A stretch of 64,000 bases of DNA, from positions 62,001-126,000 of the forward strand of contig CACIRC010000002.1 in the NCBI GenBank assembly GCA_902588895.1, written 5' to 3'. The DNA is from an uncultured Pelagibacteraceae bacterium (GTDB lineage: Bacteria; Pseudomonadota; Alphaproteobacteria; Pelagibacterales; Pelagibacteraceae). The position numbers and the translations under genes were made by a program. The notes under the pieces are model-generated. The model did not search any database. It was not told the origin of the DNA and saw only the letters and a list, made by a program, of their open reading frames with translations. This document shows positions 8,914 to 19,244 of the stretch, one piece after another; position 1 is the stretch's first letter; every line of letters starts with the position of its first letter.

Positions 8914-10643
8914 ATATTTTTGAATTATATTTGGATAAAATTAAATCTATTATTGTTGAACTTAGTAAAAAAAATCAACTTATCGTTCCAGAAAGTTTCA
9001 ATGGTATTAATGCGGAAATACCGCCTCCAAAATTTGATTGTGATATTTCAACTAATGTTGCAATGGTTTTATCCAAACTAAATAAAACCTCACCAATAGA
9101 ATTGGCAGAAAAACTTGCATCTGAAATCAAAAATAACGATGATCAAATAGACAATATATCTGTTGCTAAACCTGGTTTCATAAACATTAAATTTAAACCA
9201 TCTTTTTGGTCAAACTTTATTAAAGAAATTATTGATAAAGCTGAAAAATTTGGAATTAACGAGAAAGAGAAAAAAAATAATTACTTAGTTGAATTCGTAT
9301 CAGCCAACCCAACAGGACCTTTGCATGTTGGTCACTGTAGAGGAGCTATTTTAGGTGATGTCATATCTAATGTGTTAATATTTAATAAGCATAAAGTTAC
9401 AAAAGAGTATTATGTAAATGATTATGGCAATCAAATTATTAATTTTACAAAATCTGTATATTTTAGAATTAGAGAAGTAAAGTTTAATGAAACTTTTCCA
9501 CAAGATAATCCTGATTTGTATCCAGGTGATTACCTTGTTGATTTTGCAAAAAATATAGTTTCAGAAAATTCAGATCTAAATTTTGATAATTATGATGCAA
9601 TAAGCGATAAGCTAACAGCTTTATCAATAGAACAGGCGCTACTTTTAATTAAAAAGAACCTTAAGAGTTTAGGTATTAACCATGATAATTTTGTTAGTGA
9701 AAAAAGCATCGTTTTAAACAACGAAGTAGAGAGTGTAATTAAATTTTTAGAAAAAAATAAATTTGTATACAAAGGAAAAATTAAAGCCCCAGCAGGAGAG
9801 GACAGTAAAAACTGGGTGGAGCGAGAACAGTTGCTTTTTAAATCTACAGATTTTGGTGACGATAAAGATAGAGCATTACAAAAGTCTGACGGAGCCTGGA
9901 CTTATTTTGCAAGTGATGTTGCTTATCATAAAAACAAAGTTGATCGTAAATTTGATTATTTAATAAATATTCTTGGAGCAGACCATGCTGGCTATATCAA
10001 AAGAATTTCATCTTCAGTTGAAGCTTTATCAGGAAAAAAAGATAAATTGATTTGTAAAATTAGTCAGCTTGTAAAATTAATTAAAGATAACAAACCATTT
10101 AAGATGTCTAAAAGAAAAGGTGACTACATTACGGTTGATGATTTAATTGAAGAAGTTGGAAAAGATGCAACTAGGTTTATCATGCTCAACAGAAGTAGTG
10201 ATGTGGAATTAGATTTTGATTTTGATGCTGTAAAAGAAAAATCTAAAGATAATCCGTTATATTATGTTCAATATTGTTATGCTAGAATTTCATCTGTCTT
10301 TAGACATATTGGTAAAGATTTAAATTCAAATATTGAATTAGATGATTTTAGTTTTGAATATTCAAATGATGAGATCAAAATTTTAAAAAGGATTTCAGAA
10401 TGGCCTAAATGTATTGATGCAGCTAGTTCAAAATTAGAGCCACATAGAATACCTGTTTATTTATATGATCTTGCTTCAGAATTTCACTCATATTGGAATC
10501 TTGGTAAACAAAACCCAGAAAAAAGATTTATTAATGATCAAAAAACAGTTTCACCAGATAAGTTAATTTTTTTAAAAGCAATATCTAATGTTATAAAATC
10601 TGGAATGGATATAGTTGGTGTTGATACACCAGATAAAATGTAA
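8910..10643 (+). CDS. argS: Arginyl-tRNA synthetase
   Basis: SANPTGPLHVGHCRGAILGD; KMSKRKGDY. Confidence 0.97.
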   Translation: MNIFELYLDKIKSIIVELSKKNQLIVPESFNGINAEIPPPKFDCDISTNVAMVLSKLNKTSPIELAEKLASEIKNNDDQIDNISVAKPGFINIKFKPSFWSNFIKEIIDKAEKFGINEKEKKNNYLVEFVSANPTGPLHVGHCRGAILGDVISNVLIFNKHKVTKEYYVNDYGNQIINFTKSVYFRIREVKFNETFPQDNPDLYPGDYLVDFAKNIVSENSDLNFDNYDAISDKLTALSIEQALLLIKKNLKSLGINHDNFVSEKSIVLNNEVESVIKFLEKNKFVYKGKIKAPAGEDSKNWVEREQLLFKSTDFGDDKDRALQKSDGAWTYFASDVAYHKNKVDRKFDYLINILGADHAGYIKRISSSVEALSGKKDKLICKISQLVKLIKDNKPFKMSKRKGDYITVDDLIEEVGKDATRFIMLNRSSDVELDFDFDAVKEKSKDNPLYYVQYCYARISSVFRHIGKDLNSNIELDDFSFEYSNDEIKILKRISEWPKCIDAASSKLEPHRIPVYLYDLASEFHSYWNLGKQNPEKRFINDQKTVSPDKLIFLKAISNVIKSGMDIVGVDTPDKM

Positions 10644-10903
10644 TGCTAAAAGAAATTAAGTATTTAATCTTTATTGTTGTAATTATTTTATTTATTTTTT
10701 TTACCGGTAAATATTACTTTTCAGATGAAAATAAGAAGAAATCATACAGATCTTACAAAAATAACGATGAAAAAATTAAATTATATTCAAAAAATTTACC
10801 TGTTTTGGAAAACGACACACAAAATGTAATAGAATACGTTAATCAAACAAACAAAAAAAAGAAAAAAAAGTTTAATTTTTGGAAACTTTTAGAGAATGAT
10901 TAA
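10643..10903 (+). CDS. Small single-TM protein, unknown
   Basis: N-terminal TM, in operon between argS and nagZ. Confidence 0.55.
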   Translation: MLKEIKYLIFIVVIILFIFFTGKYYFSDENKKKSYRSYKNNDEKIKLYSKNLPVLENDTQNVIEYVNQTNKKKKKKFNFWKLLEND

Positions 10904-11846
10904 GAATAGAAGAGCATTTATTGTAGGTTTGAAATCATTAACATTATCAAAGAAAGAAATAATTTTTTTGAAGAAATATAGACCGTGGGGTATTATTTTA
11001 TTTTCAAGAAACATTAGTTCAATTGAACAAACTAAAAAATTAACTAATAAAATAAAAAAGATATTTAAAGACAAAAAATACCCAATACTAATTGATCAAG
11101 AAGGTGGTCGAGTAAATCGATTAAGTAAAATTATTTCATTTGACAATTTAACTTCTGAATATTTTGGTAATTTATATAAAAAAGATAAGAAAAAATTTAA
11201 TATTATTTATAAATTATTTATCGATAAGACTTCGTATTTACTTAGATCAATTGGTGTAAATATAAATATCGCTCCCGTTTTAGATCTTCGAGCTAAAGGA
11301 GCAAGCAATGTTATTGGTGATAGATCTTTTTCAAAAAAAAAAAAAATTATCTCTAAAATCGGAGATATTTGTATTAATTATTTTCATCAAAATTCAATTG
11401 GTACTGTGATTAAACATATTCCAGGACATGGATTAGCGAAGGTGGATAGCCATAAATTTACTCCTGTAGTTACAAAACAATTAAATTATTTGATAAAAAA
11501 TGATTTTTTTCCTTTCAAGAAAAAACATAGTTATTTTGCAATTACCGCACATGTAATCTACAGAAGTATTGATAAACTTAATACAGCTACTCACTCAAAA
11601 AAAATTATAAATTTAATTAGAAATAAAATAGGATTTAATAACATTTTGATTTCAGATGATTTATCAATGAAAAGTTTAAAAGATGATTTAAAAACCAATG
11701 TAATCAAAACATTTAGCGCAGGTTGTAATCTAGCTCTCCATTGCAATGGCAAATTGTCTGAAATGAAGGTGGTTGGTAATAATTCACCAAAGGTTAGTAA
11801 TTTTATTATAAAAAAAACAAAGTTATTTTATAAAATTTTAAGCTAA
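10896..11846 (+). CDS. nagZ: Beta-N-acetylhexosaminidase (GH3)
   Basis: LIDQEGGRVNRL, KHIPGHGLAKVDSH. Confidence 0.9.
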   Translation: MIKNRRAFIVGLKSLTLSKKEIIFLKKYRPWGIILFSRNISSIEQTKKLTNKIKKIFKDKKYPILIDQEGGRVNRLSKIISFDNLTSEYFGNLYKKDKKKFNIIYKLFIDKTSYLLRSIGVNINIAPVLDLRAKGASNVIGDRSFSKKKKIISKIGDICINYFHQNSIGTVIKHIPGHGLAKVDSHKFTPVVTKQLNYLIKNDFFPFKKKHSYFAITAHVIYRSIDKLNTATHSKKIINLIRNKIGFNNILISDDLSMKSLKDDLKTNVIKTFSAGCNLALHCNGKLSEMKVVGNNSPKVSNFIIKKTKLFYKILS

Positions 11847-11855
11847 TATAAAAAA

Positions 11856-12599
11856 ATGACTATTTCTGATTCTACATTATTTAATGTTAATATAAATAAT
11901 TATAATGGCCCACTAGATGTACTTTTAGATTTAGCTAAATCTCAAAAGGTAGATCTTGAAGAGATATCAATTACAAAGTTAGCGGATCAATTTCATGATT
12001 ATATTACAAAAGAAAAAAATTTAAATTTAGAAATTGCTTCTGAATATTTATTGATGGCAACTTGGTTAGCATATTTAAAATCTAAATTGTTACTTCCAGG
12101 AACACCAGAAGAAGAATTTAAAGTTCAAGAAGTCGCTGAAAAATTAAAATTACAACTCAAAAAATTAGAGTTAATTAGATTGCTCTCAGAACAAATGCTC
12201 AAAAGAAAAAGATTAGGAAGAGAGATTCGATCAAGAGGAATGAAGGGAAATATAAGATCTATTTATAGCACTGAGTATAATTTAAGTTTATTTGAACTTC
12301 TTAAGTCATATTCAACAATTATTATGACCAAGGACTTTCAAAAAATGAACATTCCCAAATTACCAGTATTTACTGCTGAGGATGGAATTAAAACAATAAG
12401 AGAATTTTTTGGTAAGTTGATTGATTGGAAAAAATTAGATGATTTAATTCCTAAAAATTTTAAAAGTAGTTCAAAATATAAACGTACTGGAAAAGCAGGA
12501 ATATTTGCTGGTTCTTTAGAATTGGTTAAAGAGGGAAATCTAACCATGAAACAGGATAAGTTGTTTGATGATATTTATGTGAAGGAAAATAATGATTAA
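11856..12599 (+). CDS. scpA: Segregation and condensation protein A
   Basis: YNGPLDVLLDLAKSQKVDLEEISI. Confidence 0.92.
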   Translation: MTISDSTLFNVNINNYNGPLDVLLDLAKSQKVDLEEISITKLADQFHDYITKEKNLNLEIASEYLLMATWLAYLKSKLLLPGTPEEEFKVQEVAEKLKLQLKKLELIRLLSEQMLKRKRLGREIRSRGMKGNIRSIYSTEYNLSLFELLKSYSTIIMTKDFQKMNIPKLPVFTAEDGIKTIREFFGKLIDWKKLDDLIPKNFKSSSKYKRTGKAGIFAGSLELVKEGNLTMKQDKLFDDIYVKENND

Positions 12600-13293
12600 A
12601 AAAGAAAAAATTACAAAAGATAATATTGTTAAATTTCCATCTAAGTTATCTGATTTAGAAAAAGAAATTGAAGCAGTTATTTTTGCTGCTGCTGAACCAT
12701 TAGATGTTGATACAATTGAAAGTAAAGTTACTAAAAAAGGTAGCGTCTCTAAATCATTAGAAAAGTTGCAACAAGAATATTCTAAACGTGGAATTAATCT
12801 GGTTTGTATAAAAGAAAAGTGGTCCTTCAGAACTTCTCCTAACTTGTCAAACATTATGTCACAAGAAAGAACGGTTGAAAAAAAACTTTCTAGAGCAGCC
12901 GTGGAGACTTTAGCTATAATCGTTTATCACCAACCTGTTACTAGAGCAGAGATTGAGGAGATAAGAGGTGTTGCATTTGGAACGAATACACTTGAGATAT
13001 TGATGGAACTCAATTGGGTGAAACCAGGTGGTCGTAAAGATGTACCAGGTAGACCAATTCAATATATAACAACTGACGAATTTTTAAGTCATTTTAATCT
13101 CCAAAAATTATCTGATTTACCAACAATTGATGAATTGGGTGCAGCTGGTTTAATTGATAGCTCTAGCATTGATAATGCAATTTTTGGAACAGGAAAATTC
13201 TATAAAGAAAAACAAGAAGAAAAAAAAGAGGATATTTATTCTAATATTGATGAGATGTTAAATAGTACTCTTGATACAGAAGAGAAAGATTAA
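12592..13293 (+). CDS. scpB: Segregation and condensation protein B
   Basis: LAIIVYHQPVTRAEIEEIRGV. Confidence 0.92.
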   Translation: MIKKEKITKDNIVKFPSKLSDLEKEIEAVIFAAAEPLDVDTIESKVTKKGSVSKSLEKLQQEYSKRGINLVCIKEKWSFRTSPNLSNIMSQERTVEKKLSRAAVETLAIIVYHQPVTRAEIEEIRGVAFGTNTLEILMELNWVKPGGRKDVPGRPIQYITTDEFLSHFNLQKLSDLPTIDELGAAGLIDSSSIDNAIFGTGKFYKEKQEEKKEDIYSNIDEMLNSTLDTEEKD

Positions 13294-13340
13294 CAAAAAA
13301 GTAACTTTTAAATTAATCATAAAAAGGTTATAAGTTTTTT

Positions 13341-13541
13341 ATGAGCATAGGAATTTGGCAAATTGCAATCGTAGTTATATTAGTAGTCTTATTATTTGGA
13401 CGAGGTAAAATTTCTAGTCTGATGGGTGATGTAGCTAAGGGAATTAAAAGTTTTAAAAAAGGAATGGCGTCAGATGTTACTGACGATACAGAGCCAAAAA
13501 ATATTTCCGACGAAAATAAAGACTCAGAAAACAAAGATTAA
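13341..13541 (+). CDS. tatA: Twin-arginine translocase TatA
   Basis: [24 protein letters not shown]. Confidence 0.9.
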   Translation: MSIGIWQIAIVVILVVLLFGRGKISSLMGDVAKGIKSFKKGMASDVTDDTEPKNISDENKDSENKD

Positions 13542-13546
13542 ATCAC

Positions 13547-13768
13547 ATGCCTACTATTGGTTGGTTTGAGATATTAATTGTTGTTGGTATTGCTATTGTT
13601 GTTCTTGGCCCAAAAGATTTTCCAATCATGTTAAAGAAAGCTGGTTCTTGGATAGGAACAGCTAAAAGATATGTAAGCAACATTCAAAATGAAGTTTCTA
13701 ATTTAGAAATTGATGATGAAAAAATTGATAATGAAATAAAAAAAGAAACTAAAAAAGATGAGCAATGA
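13547..13768 (+). CDS. tatB: Twin-arginine translocase TatB
   Basis: GWFEILIVVGIAIVVLGPKDFP, between tatA and tatC. Confidence 0.9.
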   Translation: MPTIGWFEILIVVGIAIVVLGPKDFPIMLKKAGSWIGTAKRYVSNIQNEVSNLEIDDEKIDNEIKKETKKDEQ

Positions 13769-14528
13769 AGAAAATGAAGGTGGATTTGTTAGCCATCTAA
13801 CAGAACTAAGAAAAAGATTAATACATAGTTTTGTATTTCTAATAATCTTTTTTGTAATTTGTTATATATTTGCAGAACACATCTACGGTTTTTTAGTTGA
13901 TCCATTTGCTCAAGCTGTAAAAGATGATGGATCTGATCGAAGGCTTATTTTTACAGCCTTACAAGAAACTTTTTTAACGTATATTAAAGTATCCTTTTTC
14001 ACCGCTTTTTTTGTAACTTGTCCATTTATTCTAATGCAAATATGGAAATTTATTGCACCGGGTTTATATAAACATGAAAAGGTTGCGATACTCCCTTATC
14101 TTGTATTAACACCCATACTTTTCTTTTTAGGCGGCATGCTTGTCTACTATTTGATAATGCCTCTAGCTATCAAGTTTTTTTTATCTTTTGAAAGTACAGG
14201 GATGTCTACAAGTCTTCCAATTCAATTAGAGGCTAAGGTAAATGAATATTTATCACTTGTAATGAAGTTAATTTTTGCATTTGGAATAAGTTTTCAACTA
14301 CCTATAGTCTTAAGTTTATTAGCAAGAATAGGTGTAGTTGATAGTCAATTTCTAAAAGAAAGAAGGAAGTATGTTGTGGTAATTATATTTGCTGCTGCTG
14401 CATTACTAACACCACCAGATCCAATTACTCAAATAGGTTTAGCCATTCCTTTATTAATTTTATATGAATTATCAATATTTTCAGTAAAATTTATAGAAAA
14501 CAAAAATTTAGAAAAGACCGATGCATAA
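13758..14528 (+). CDS. tatC: Twin-arginine translocase TatC
   Basis: SHLTELRKRLIHS, six TM. Confidence 0.95.
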   Translation: MSNEENEGGFVSHLTELRKRLIHSFVFLIIFFVICYIFAEHIYGFLVDPFAQAVKDDGSDRRLIFTALQETFLTYIKVSFFTAFFVTCPFILMQIWKFIAPGLYKHEKVAILPYLVLTPILFFLGGMLVYYLIMPLAIKFFLSFESTGMSTSLPIQLEAKVNEYLSLVMKLIFAFGISFQLPIVLSLLARIGVVDSQFLKERRKYVVVIIFAAAALLTPPDPITQIGLAIPLLILYELSIFSVKFIENKNLEKTDA

Positions 14529-15780
14529 TTTAAAAGAAATCAGAAAAGACTTTTCAAAATTTGAAAAAGATCTTGAAAAACGTTCAGTTAAAATTGATTT
14601 TAATAATTTAAAAAAACTTGATGAGTTAAATAGAGATTTAATTCAAAAGAAAGAAAATTTAGAAAAAGAAAAAAAAGATATTTCAAAATCTAAAGATGAA
14701 AGTTTATTTAAAAAATCTAAAGAGCTATCTATAGAATTAGAGAAGATTTCTGAGCAACAAAAAAGTACTAAAACTGAATTAGATAATATTTTATCAAATA
14801 TACCAAATATACCTCACCAAGATGTTCCAAAAGGTAAAGATGAAAATGATAATGTGGAAGTTTTAAAAGCTGGAAAAGTTCCTGTATTTGATTTTAAAGC
14901 CAAATCTCATTATGAGCTAGGTGAGAAATTAGGAATGCTTGATTTTGATCTTGCAACAAAAACAACTGGATCAAGATTTGTTTTTGTTAAAAAGGACCTA
15001 GCATTACTGGAACGAGCTTTATCCAACTTTATGCTAGATACTCATATAGTCCAAAACGGCTATCAAGAAATCTCACCCCCATTGATAGCTTCTGAAAATA
15101 CGATGTATGGAACTGGTCAATTACCAAAATTTGAAAATGATCAATTTGAGATAAAATTTGATGAAGGATCTGATAGAAAATTTTTAATTCCAACAGCTGA
15201 AGTAATATTAACTAATATTGTCAAAGATAAAATTGTTGATCAAAAAGAATTACCTATGAGATTTGTTGCCTCAACCCCGTGTTTTAGAAAAGAAGCTGGT
15301 AGTTATGGAAAAGATACAAAAGGAATGATTAGGCAACATCAATTTTATAAAGTTGAGATGGTAAGTATTGTTGAAAAAGAAAATTGTCTTGATGAACTAG
15401 AGCGAATGACTAATTGTGCAACAGATATATTAGATAAGTTAGAGTTGCCTTATAGAAAAATAATTTTATGCTCTGGTGATATGGGTTTCAGTGCTGAAAA
15501 AACATACGATATTGAAGTGTGGTTACCATCAGAAAACCAATATCGTGAAATATCATCATGCTCTTCTTGCTCAACATTTCAAGCACAAAGAATGAAATCA
15601 AGATATAAAAATCAAAATAAAGAAACTGTTTTTGTTGGAACATTAAATGGTAGCGGTTTAGCTGTGGGCAGAACTTTAATTGCTGTGCTAGAAAACTATC
15701 AACAAAAAGATGGTTCGATTATTGTTCCTAAGGTGCTGCGACCGTATATGAATAATTTGGAATTGATTTCAGCTAAATAA
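14521..15780 (+). CDS. serS: Seryl-tRNA synthetase
   Basis: Class II motifs, TPCFRKEAGSYGKDTKGMIRQHQF. Confidence 0.96.
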   Translation: MHNLKEIRKDFSKFEKDLEKRSVKIDFNNLKKLDELNRDLIQKKENLEKEKKDISKSKDESLFKKSKELSIELEKISEQQKSTKTELDNILSNIPNIPHQDVPKGKDENDNVEVLKAGKVPVFDFKAKSHYELGEKLGMLDFDLATKTTGSRFVFVKKDLALLERALSNFMLDTHIVQNGYQEISPPLIASENTMYGTGQLPKFENDQFEIKFDEGSDRKFLIPTAEVILTNIVKDKIVDQKELPMRFVASTPCFRKEAGSYGKDTKGMIRQHQFYKVEMVSIVEKENCLDELERMTNCATDILDKLELPYRKIILCSGDMGFSAEKTYDIEVWLPSENQYREISSCSSCSTFQAQRMKSRYKNQNKETVFVGTLNGSGLAVGRTLIAVLENYQQKDGSIIVPKVLRPYMNNLELISAK

Positions 15781-15835
15781 AGTTGTTTTAATTACATAGA
15801 TAGTATAAGTATTCACATAATTTATAAGGAGATTT

Positions 15836-16129
15836 ATGGAAGGCTCAGGAATAGGACAATTTATACCGTTAATTTTAATATTTGTTATTTTTTATTTTTT
15901 CTTAATCAGACCACAGCAAAAAAAAGTTAAAGAACACAAAGCAATGGTTGAAAGTCTTAAGAGAGGTGACAAGGTTGTTACTTCTGGCGGAATTACAGGT
16001 ACTGTAGAGAGACTTATAGACAATGATAAAGTTGAAGTAGAAATTGCTGACAATGTAAAAGTTGAGATAGTTAAATCAACTGGTATTCAAAGTCTTGTTA
16101 ATACAAATACACAAGAAGTTAAAAAATAA
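15836..16129 (+). CDS. yajC: Preprotein translocase subunit YajC
   Basis: FFLIRPQQKKVKEHKAM...GDKVVTSGGITGTV. Confidence 0.92.
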   Translation: MEGSGIGQFIPLILIFVIFYFFLIRPQQKKVKEHKAMVESLKRGDKVVTSGGITGTVERLIDNDKVEVEIADNVKVEIVKSTGIQSLVNTNTQEVKK

Positions 16130-16143
16130 TTATTTTTAGTTAA

Positions 16144-17697
16144 GTGCTTTATTTCTCTAAGTTAAGAATTTTATTTATAACTCTTTTTTCAGTTTTATTT
16201 ATTTTAATTGCTTCATCAAATCTTTTTAAATTTGATGATAATTTTTTTGATAAAAAAATTAATCTAGGATTAGACCTTCAGGGTGGATCATATCTATTAC
16301 TCGAAATTGATAATGAACCTGTAATTGAACAAAAATTACAAAACCTAACAACAACAATTAGAAATTACTTCAAAGAAAAAAATATTAAAATCAACAATAT
16401 AAAAATAGATAATCAAAATATTTTTTTTAATGTAACAGATAATGATAAGCAATCTGTTTTAGATGTTTTCCAAGACGAAAATAGTGACCTTAACCCTTAT
16501 TACCCAAGATTTAAATCACATCAGTTAGAAATTGAAGATACAGGTTTAAATTTTAAAGTTAATTTTTCAAGACAAGGTTTAATTAAACTTAAAACTTCTT
16601 CTCAAGATCAAGCTATAGAAATAGTTAGAAGGAGAGTAGATGAGGTTGGAACTAATGAGCCAAACATACTTAAAAGAGGAAACAACCGAATTTTAGTAGA
16701 GCTTCCTGGATTAGATGATCCAATGAGAATAAAATCATTACTTGGTAAAACTGCAAACCTTACTTTTCGATTTGTAACAAATGACGACAATGACCGTTTT
16801 GGAGTTGAAAAGTTAAAATTCGAAAATGGTCTAGAAGAAGCCACAGTTAGTAAAAGAATTATAATAAGTGGTGAAAATTTACTTGATGCTCAACCAAAAA
16901 TGGACACACAAGCTAACCAAACAATTGTTTCATTTACTCTAGATAGAGTAGGTGCAAAAAGGTTTGGTAAGGCAACTTCAACTGGTATTGGAAAGCAATT
17001 AGCAATTGTTTTAGATGGTAAAATTATTAGTGCGCCTGTAGTTAGAGATACCATTGCCAGTGGATCTGGTCAGATAAGTGGTGGCTTTACTTTTCAAACA
17101 GCAACCGATCTAGCTTTATTGTTAAGATCAGGAGCATTACCAGCACCTTTAGAAATAATTGAAGAAAGAACAGTGGGACCAGATCTTGGACAAGACTCAA
17201 TTAATGCAGGAATGATTGCTTTAGCAATAGGTTTTATGTTGGTAATAATTTTTATGTTCGTAAAATATAAAATTTTTGGATTAATTACCAATGTAACACT
17301 AATAGTTAATTTGTTTATTCTTTTGGGTGTTTTAACTTTATTTGAAGCTACTTTAACATTACCTGGTATTGCAGGGATTATCCTAACTGTAGGTATGGCA
17401 GTTGATGCAAATGTTTTAATTTTTGAGAGAATTAAAGAGGAACTAAAAGATGAGACTAATAACATTTTAGCTTTTGATGGTGGTTATACCAAATCAAGAA
17501 CAGCAATTTTAGATGCCAATATTACTACATTATTAGCTGCAATTATTTTATTTTTTATGGGTTCAGGTCCAGTTAAAGGTTTTGCTGTAACCTTAGGAGT
17601 TGGAATATTTACAACACTATTTTCAGTCTATTTCATAGCAAGATTGTTCACTAGTATTTATGTATCAAGAAATAAAGATAAGGAAAAATTAATCTAA
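16144..17697 (+). CDS. secD: Protein translocase subunit SecD
   Basis: LGLDLQGGSYLLLEI; upstream of secF; probable non-ATG start upstream of or near the ORF start. Confidence 0.95.
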   Translation: MLYFSKLRILFITLFSVLFILIASSNLFKFDDNFFDKKINLGLDLQGGSYLLLEIDNEPVIEQKLQNLTTTIRNYFKEKNIKINNIKIDNQNIFFNVTDNDKQSVLDVFQDENSDLNPYYPRFKSHQLEIEDTGLNFKVNFSRQGLIKLKTSSQDQAIEIVRRRVDEVGTNEPNILKRGNNRILVELPGLDDPMRIKSLLGKTANLTFRFVTNDDNDRFGVEKLKFENGLEEATVSKRIIISGENLLDAQPKMDTQANQTIVSFTLDRVGAKRFGKATSTGIGKQLAIVLDGKIISAPVVRDTIASGSGQISGGFTFQTATDLALLLRSGALPAPLEIIEERTVGPDLGQDSINAGMIALAIGFMLVIIFMFVKYKIFGLITNVTLIVNLFILLGVLTLFEATLTLPGIAGIILTVGMAVDANVLIFERIKEELKDETNNILAFDGGYTKSRTAILDANITTLLAAIILFFMGSGPVKGFAVTLGVGIFTTLFSVYFIARLFTSIYVSRNKDKEKLI

Positions 17698-18590
17698 TGA
17701 TTGCTTTTAATAAATATTATAACCACTTTAATTTACTTTCATCAGTTTTAATTCTTGTTTCATTATTACTGTTAATATTTAAAGGGCTTAATTTCGGTAT
17801 AGACTTTAAAGGTGGTACATTAATTGAATTAAGAGCTTCAGATTCAAAAATAAATGTTAGTTCATTAAGAGATAGATTTAATCAAATGGACTTAGGAGAT
17901 GTTTCAGTTAAGAAATTTGGTAATGATACTGATTTTTTAGTAAAATTTGAAAATAAAGACAACAAAAAGAACATTATTGAGGAAATTAAAGCTAATTTAG
18001 ATAAATCTTTTGGAAACAATTATGATTTTAGAAGAGTTGAAAATGTTGGTCCAAAAGTTAGTGCCGAATTATTAAAATCAGGGGTAATAGCAATATCTTT
18101 GTCTTTAGCATTAATGTTGATTTACATTTGGATTAGATTTGAATGGCAGTTTAGTCTAGGTGCAATTTTAGCTTTGTTCCATGACGTAATTGTAACTCTA
18201 GGAGTTTTTTCTCTATTTAGTTTAGAAATTAATTTATCAATTATAGCAGCGGTGTTAACAATAGTTGGATATTCAATGAATGATACAGTAGTTATTTTTG
18301 ACCGTGTGCGTGAAAATTTAAGAAAATATTCAGATATAAAAATTTTTGAATTAACTAATATTTCAATCAATGAAACGTTATCAAGAACTATTATAACATC
18401 TGCAACTACTTTACTTGCTTTATTAGCGATCTATTTTTTTGGTGGAGAAATATTAAAAGGATTTTCACTTGCAATGATACTCGGTGTTGTTTTTGGAACT
18501 TATTCCTCAATTTATATAGCTAATACTGTTTTGGTTAGACTAAGAGTTTCACAAAAAACTGTTCTTAGAGAAGAAGAGGATAAAAAATAA
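17697..18590 (+). CDS. secF: Protein translocase subunit SecF
   Basis: GLNFGIDFKGGTLIEL, TVVIFDRVREN. Confidence 0.95.
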   Translation: MIAFNKYYNHFNLLSSVLILVSLLLLIFKGLNFGIDFKGGTLIELRASDSKINVSSLRDRFNQMDLGDVSVKKFGNDTDFLVKFENKDNKKNIIEEIKANLDKSFGNNYDFRRVENVGPKVSAELLKSGVIAISLSLALMLIYIWIRFEWQFSLGAILALFHDVIVTLGVFSLFSLEINLSIIAAVLTIVGYSMNDTVVIFDRVRENLRKYSDIKIFELTNISINETLSRTIITSATTLLALLAIYFFGGEILKGFSLAMILGVVFGTYSSIYIANTVLVRLRVSQKTVLREEEDKK

Positions 18591-18591
18591 T

Positions 18592-19194
18592 TTAATATAA
18601 ATTCTGAGCTATTACCATTGTAAGTAACATTGGTAATGATAACAAAGTATTTGTTCTTGAGAATAGCATTGCAGTTTTAGCTGATTTAGCTTTAATTTCT
18701 GGATCACTCTCAACTATTCCTAAAGCTCTTTTTTGATTTGGCCAAATTACAAACCATACATTAAATGCCATTATAATTCCTAGCCACATTCCAATCCCAA
18801 TTGCAGTGTGCTTAGCTACACCTGAACCAAGACTTAAAGTCATTGCATCATGAAGATATCCATTAAGATAAGCAAGAATTAAACCTGAAAGGACAGTTAA
18901 CGCTGCAGCCCATCTAAAATAAAATAATGCTGCAGGGGCAATTACTTTGCCAATGGCTGGTTTTTGTTCATCTGGAATTTTTCCCATGTTTGGAATTTGA
19001 ACAAAATTGAAATACCACAATAATCCAATCCACATAATTGCAACAATCACATGTATATATCTAAACAACCAGCTCCAGAATAATGTATCAATAGCTATCC
19101 CATCGTTTAAATAAAATAATCCTAAAAACAATATTATTGCTAACGCAAGTGATGTGTGAATTGTTTTTGATAATGATGACAATAAATTACTCAT
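18592..19194 (-). CDS. PuuD-like (urate hydroxylase family) membrane protein
   Basis: RYIHVIVAIMWIGLLWYFNFVQIP, NVWFVIWPNQKR. Confidence 0.7.
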   Translation of the reverse strand: MSNLLSSLSKTIHTSLALAIILFLGLFYLNDGIAIDTLFWSWLFRYIHVIVAIMWIGLLWYFNFVQIPNMGKIPDEQKPAIGKVIAPAALFYFRWAAALTVLSGLILAYLNGYLHDAMTLSLGSGVAKHTAIGIGMWLGIIMAFNVWFVIWPNQKRALGIVESDPEIKAKSAKTAMLFSRTNTLLSLPMLLTMVIAQNLY

Positions 19195-19244
19195 GATTCT
19201 GTATAACTATACACTAATTTTTTGATATTTTTAAGTTGTTAAAT

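Noticed and set aside
12540-12854. 104-aa minus-strand ORF opposite scpB
   Set aside because: Antisense to a conserved housekeeping gene; no evidence of function.
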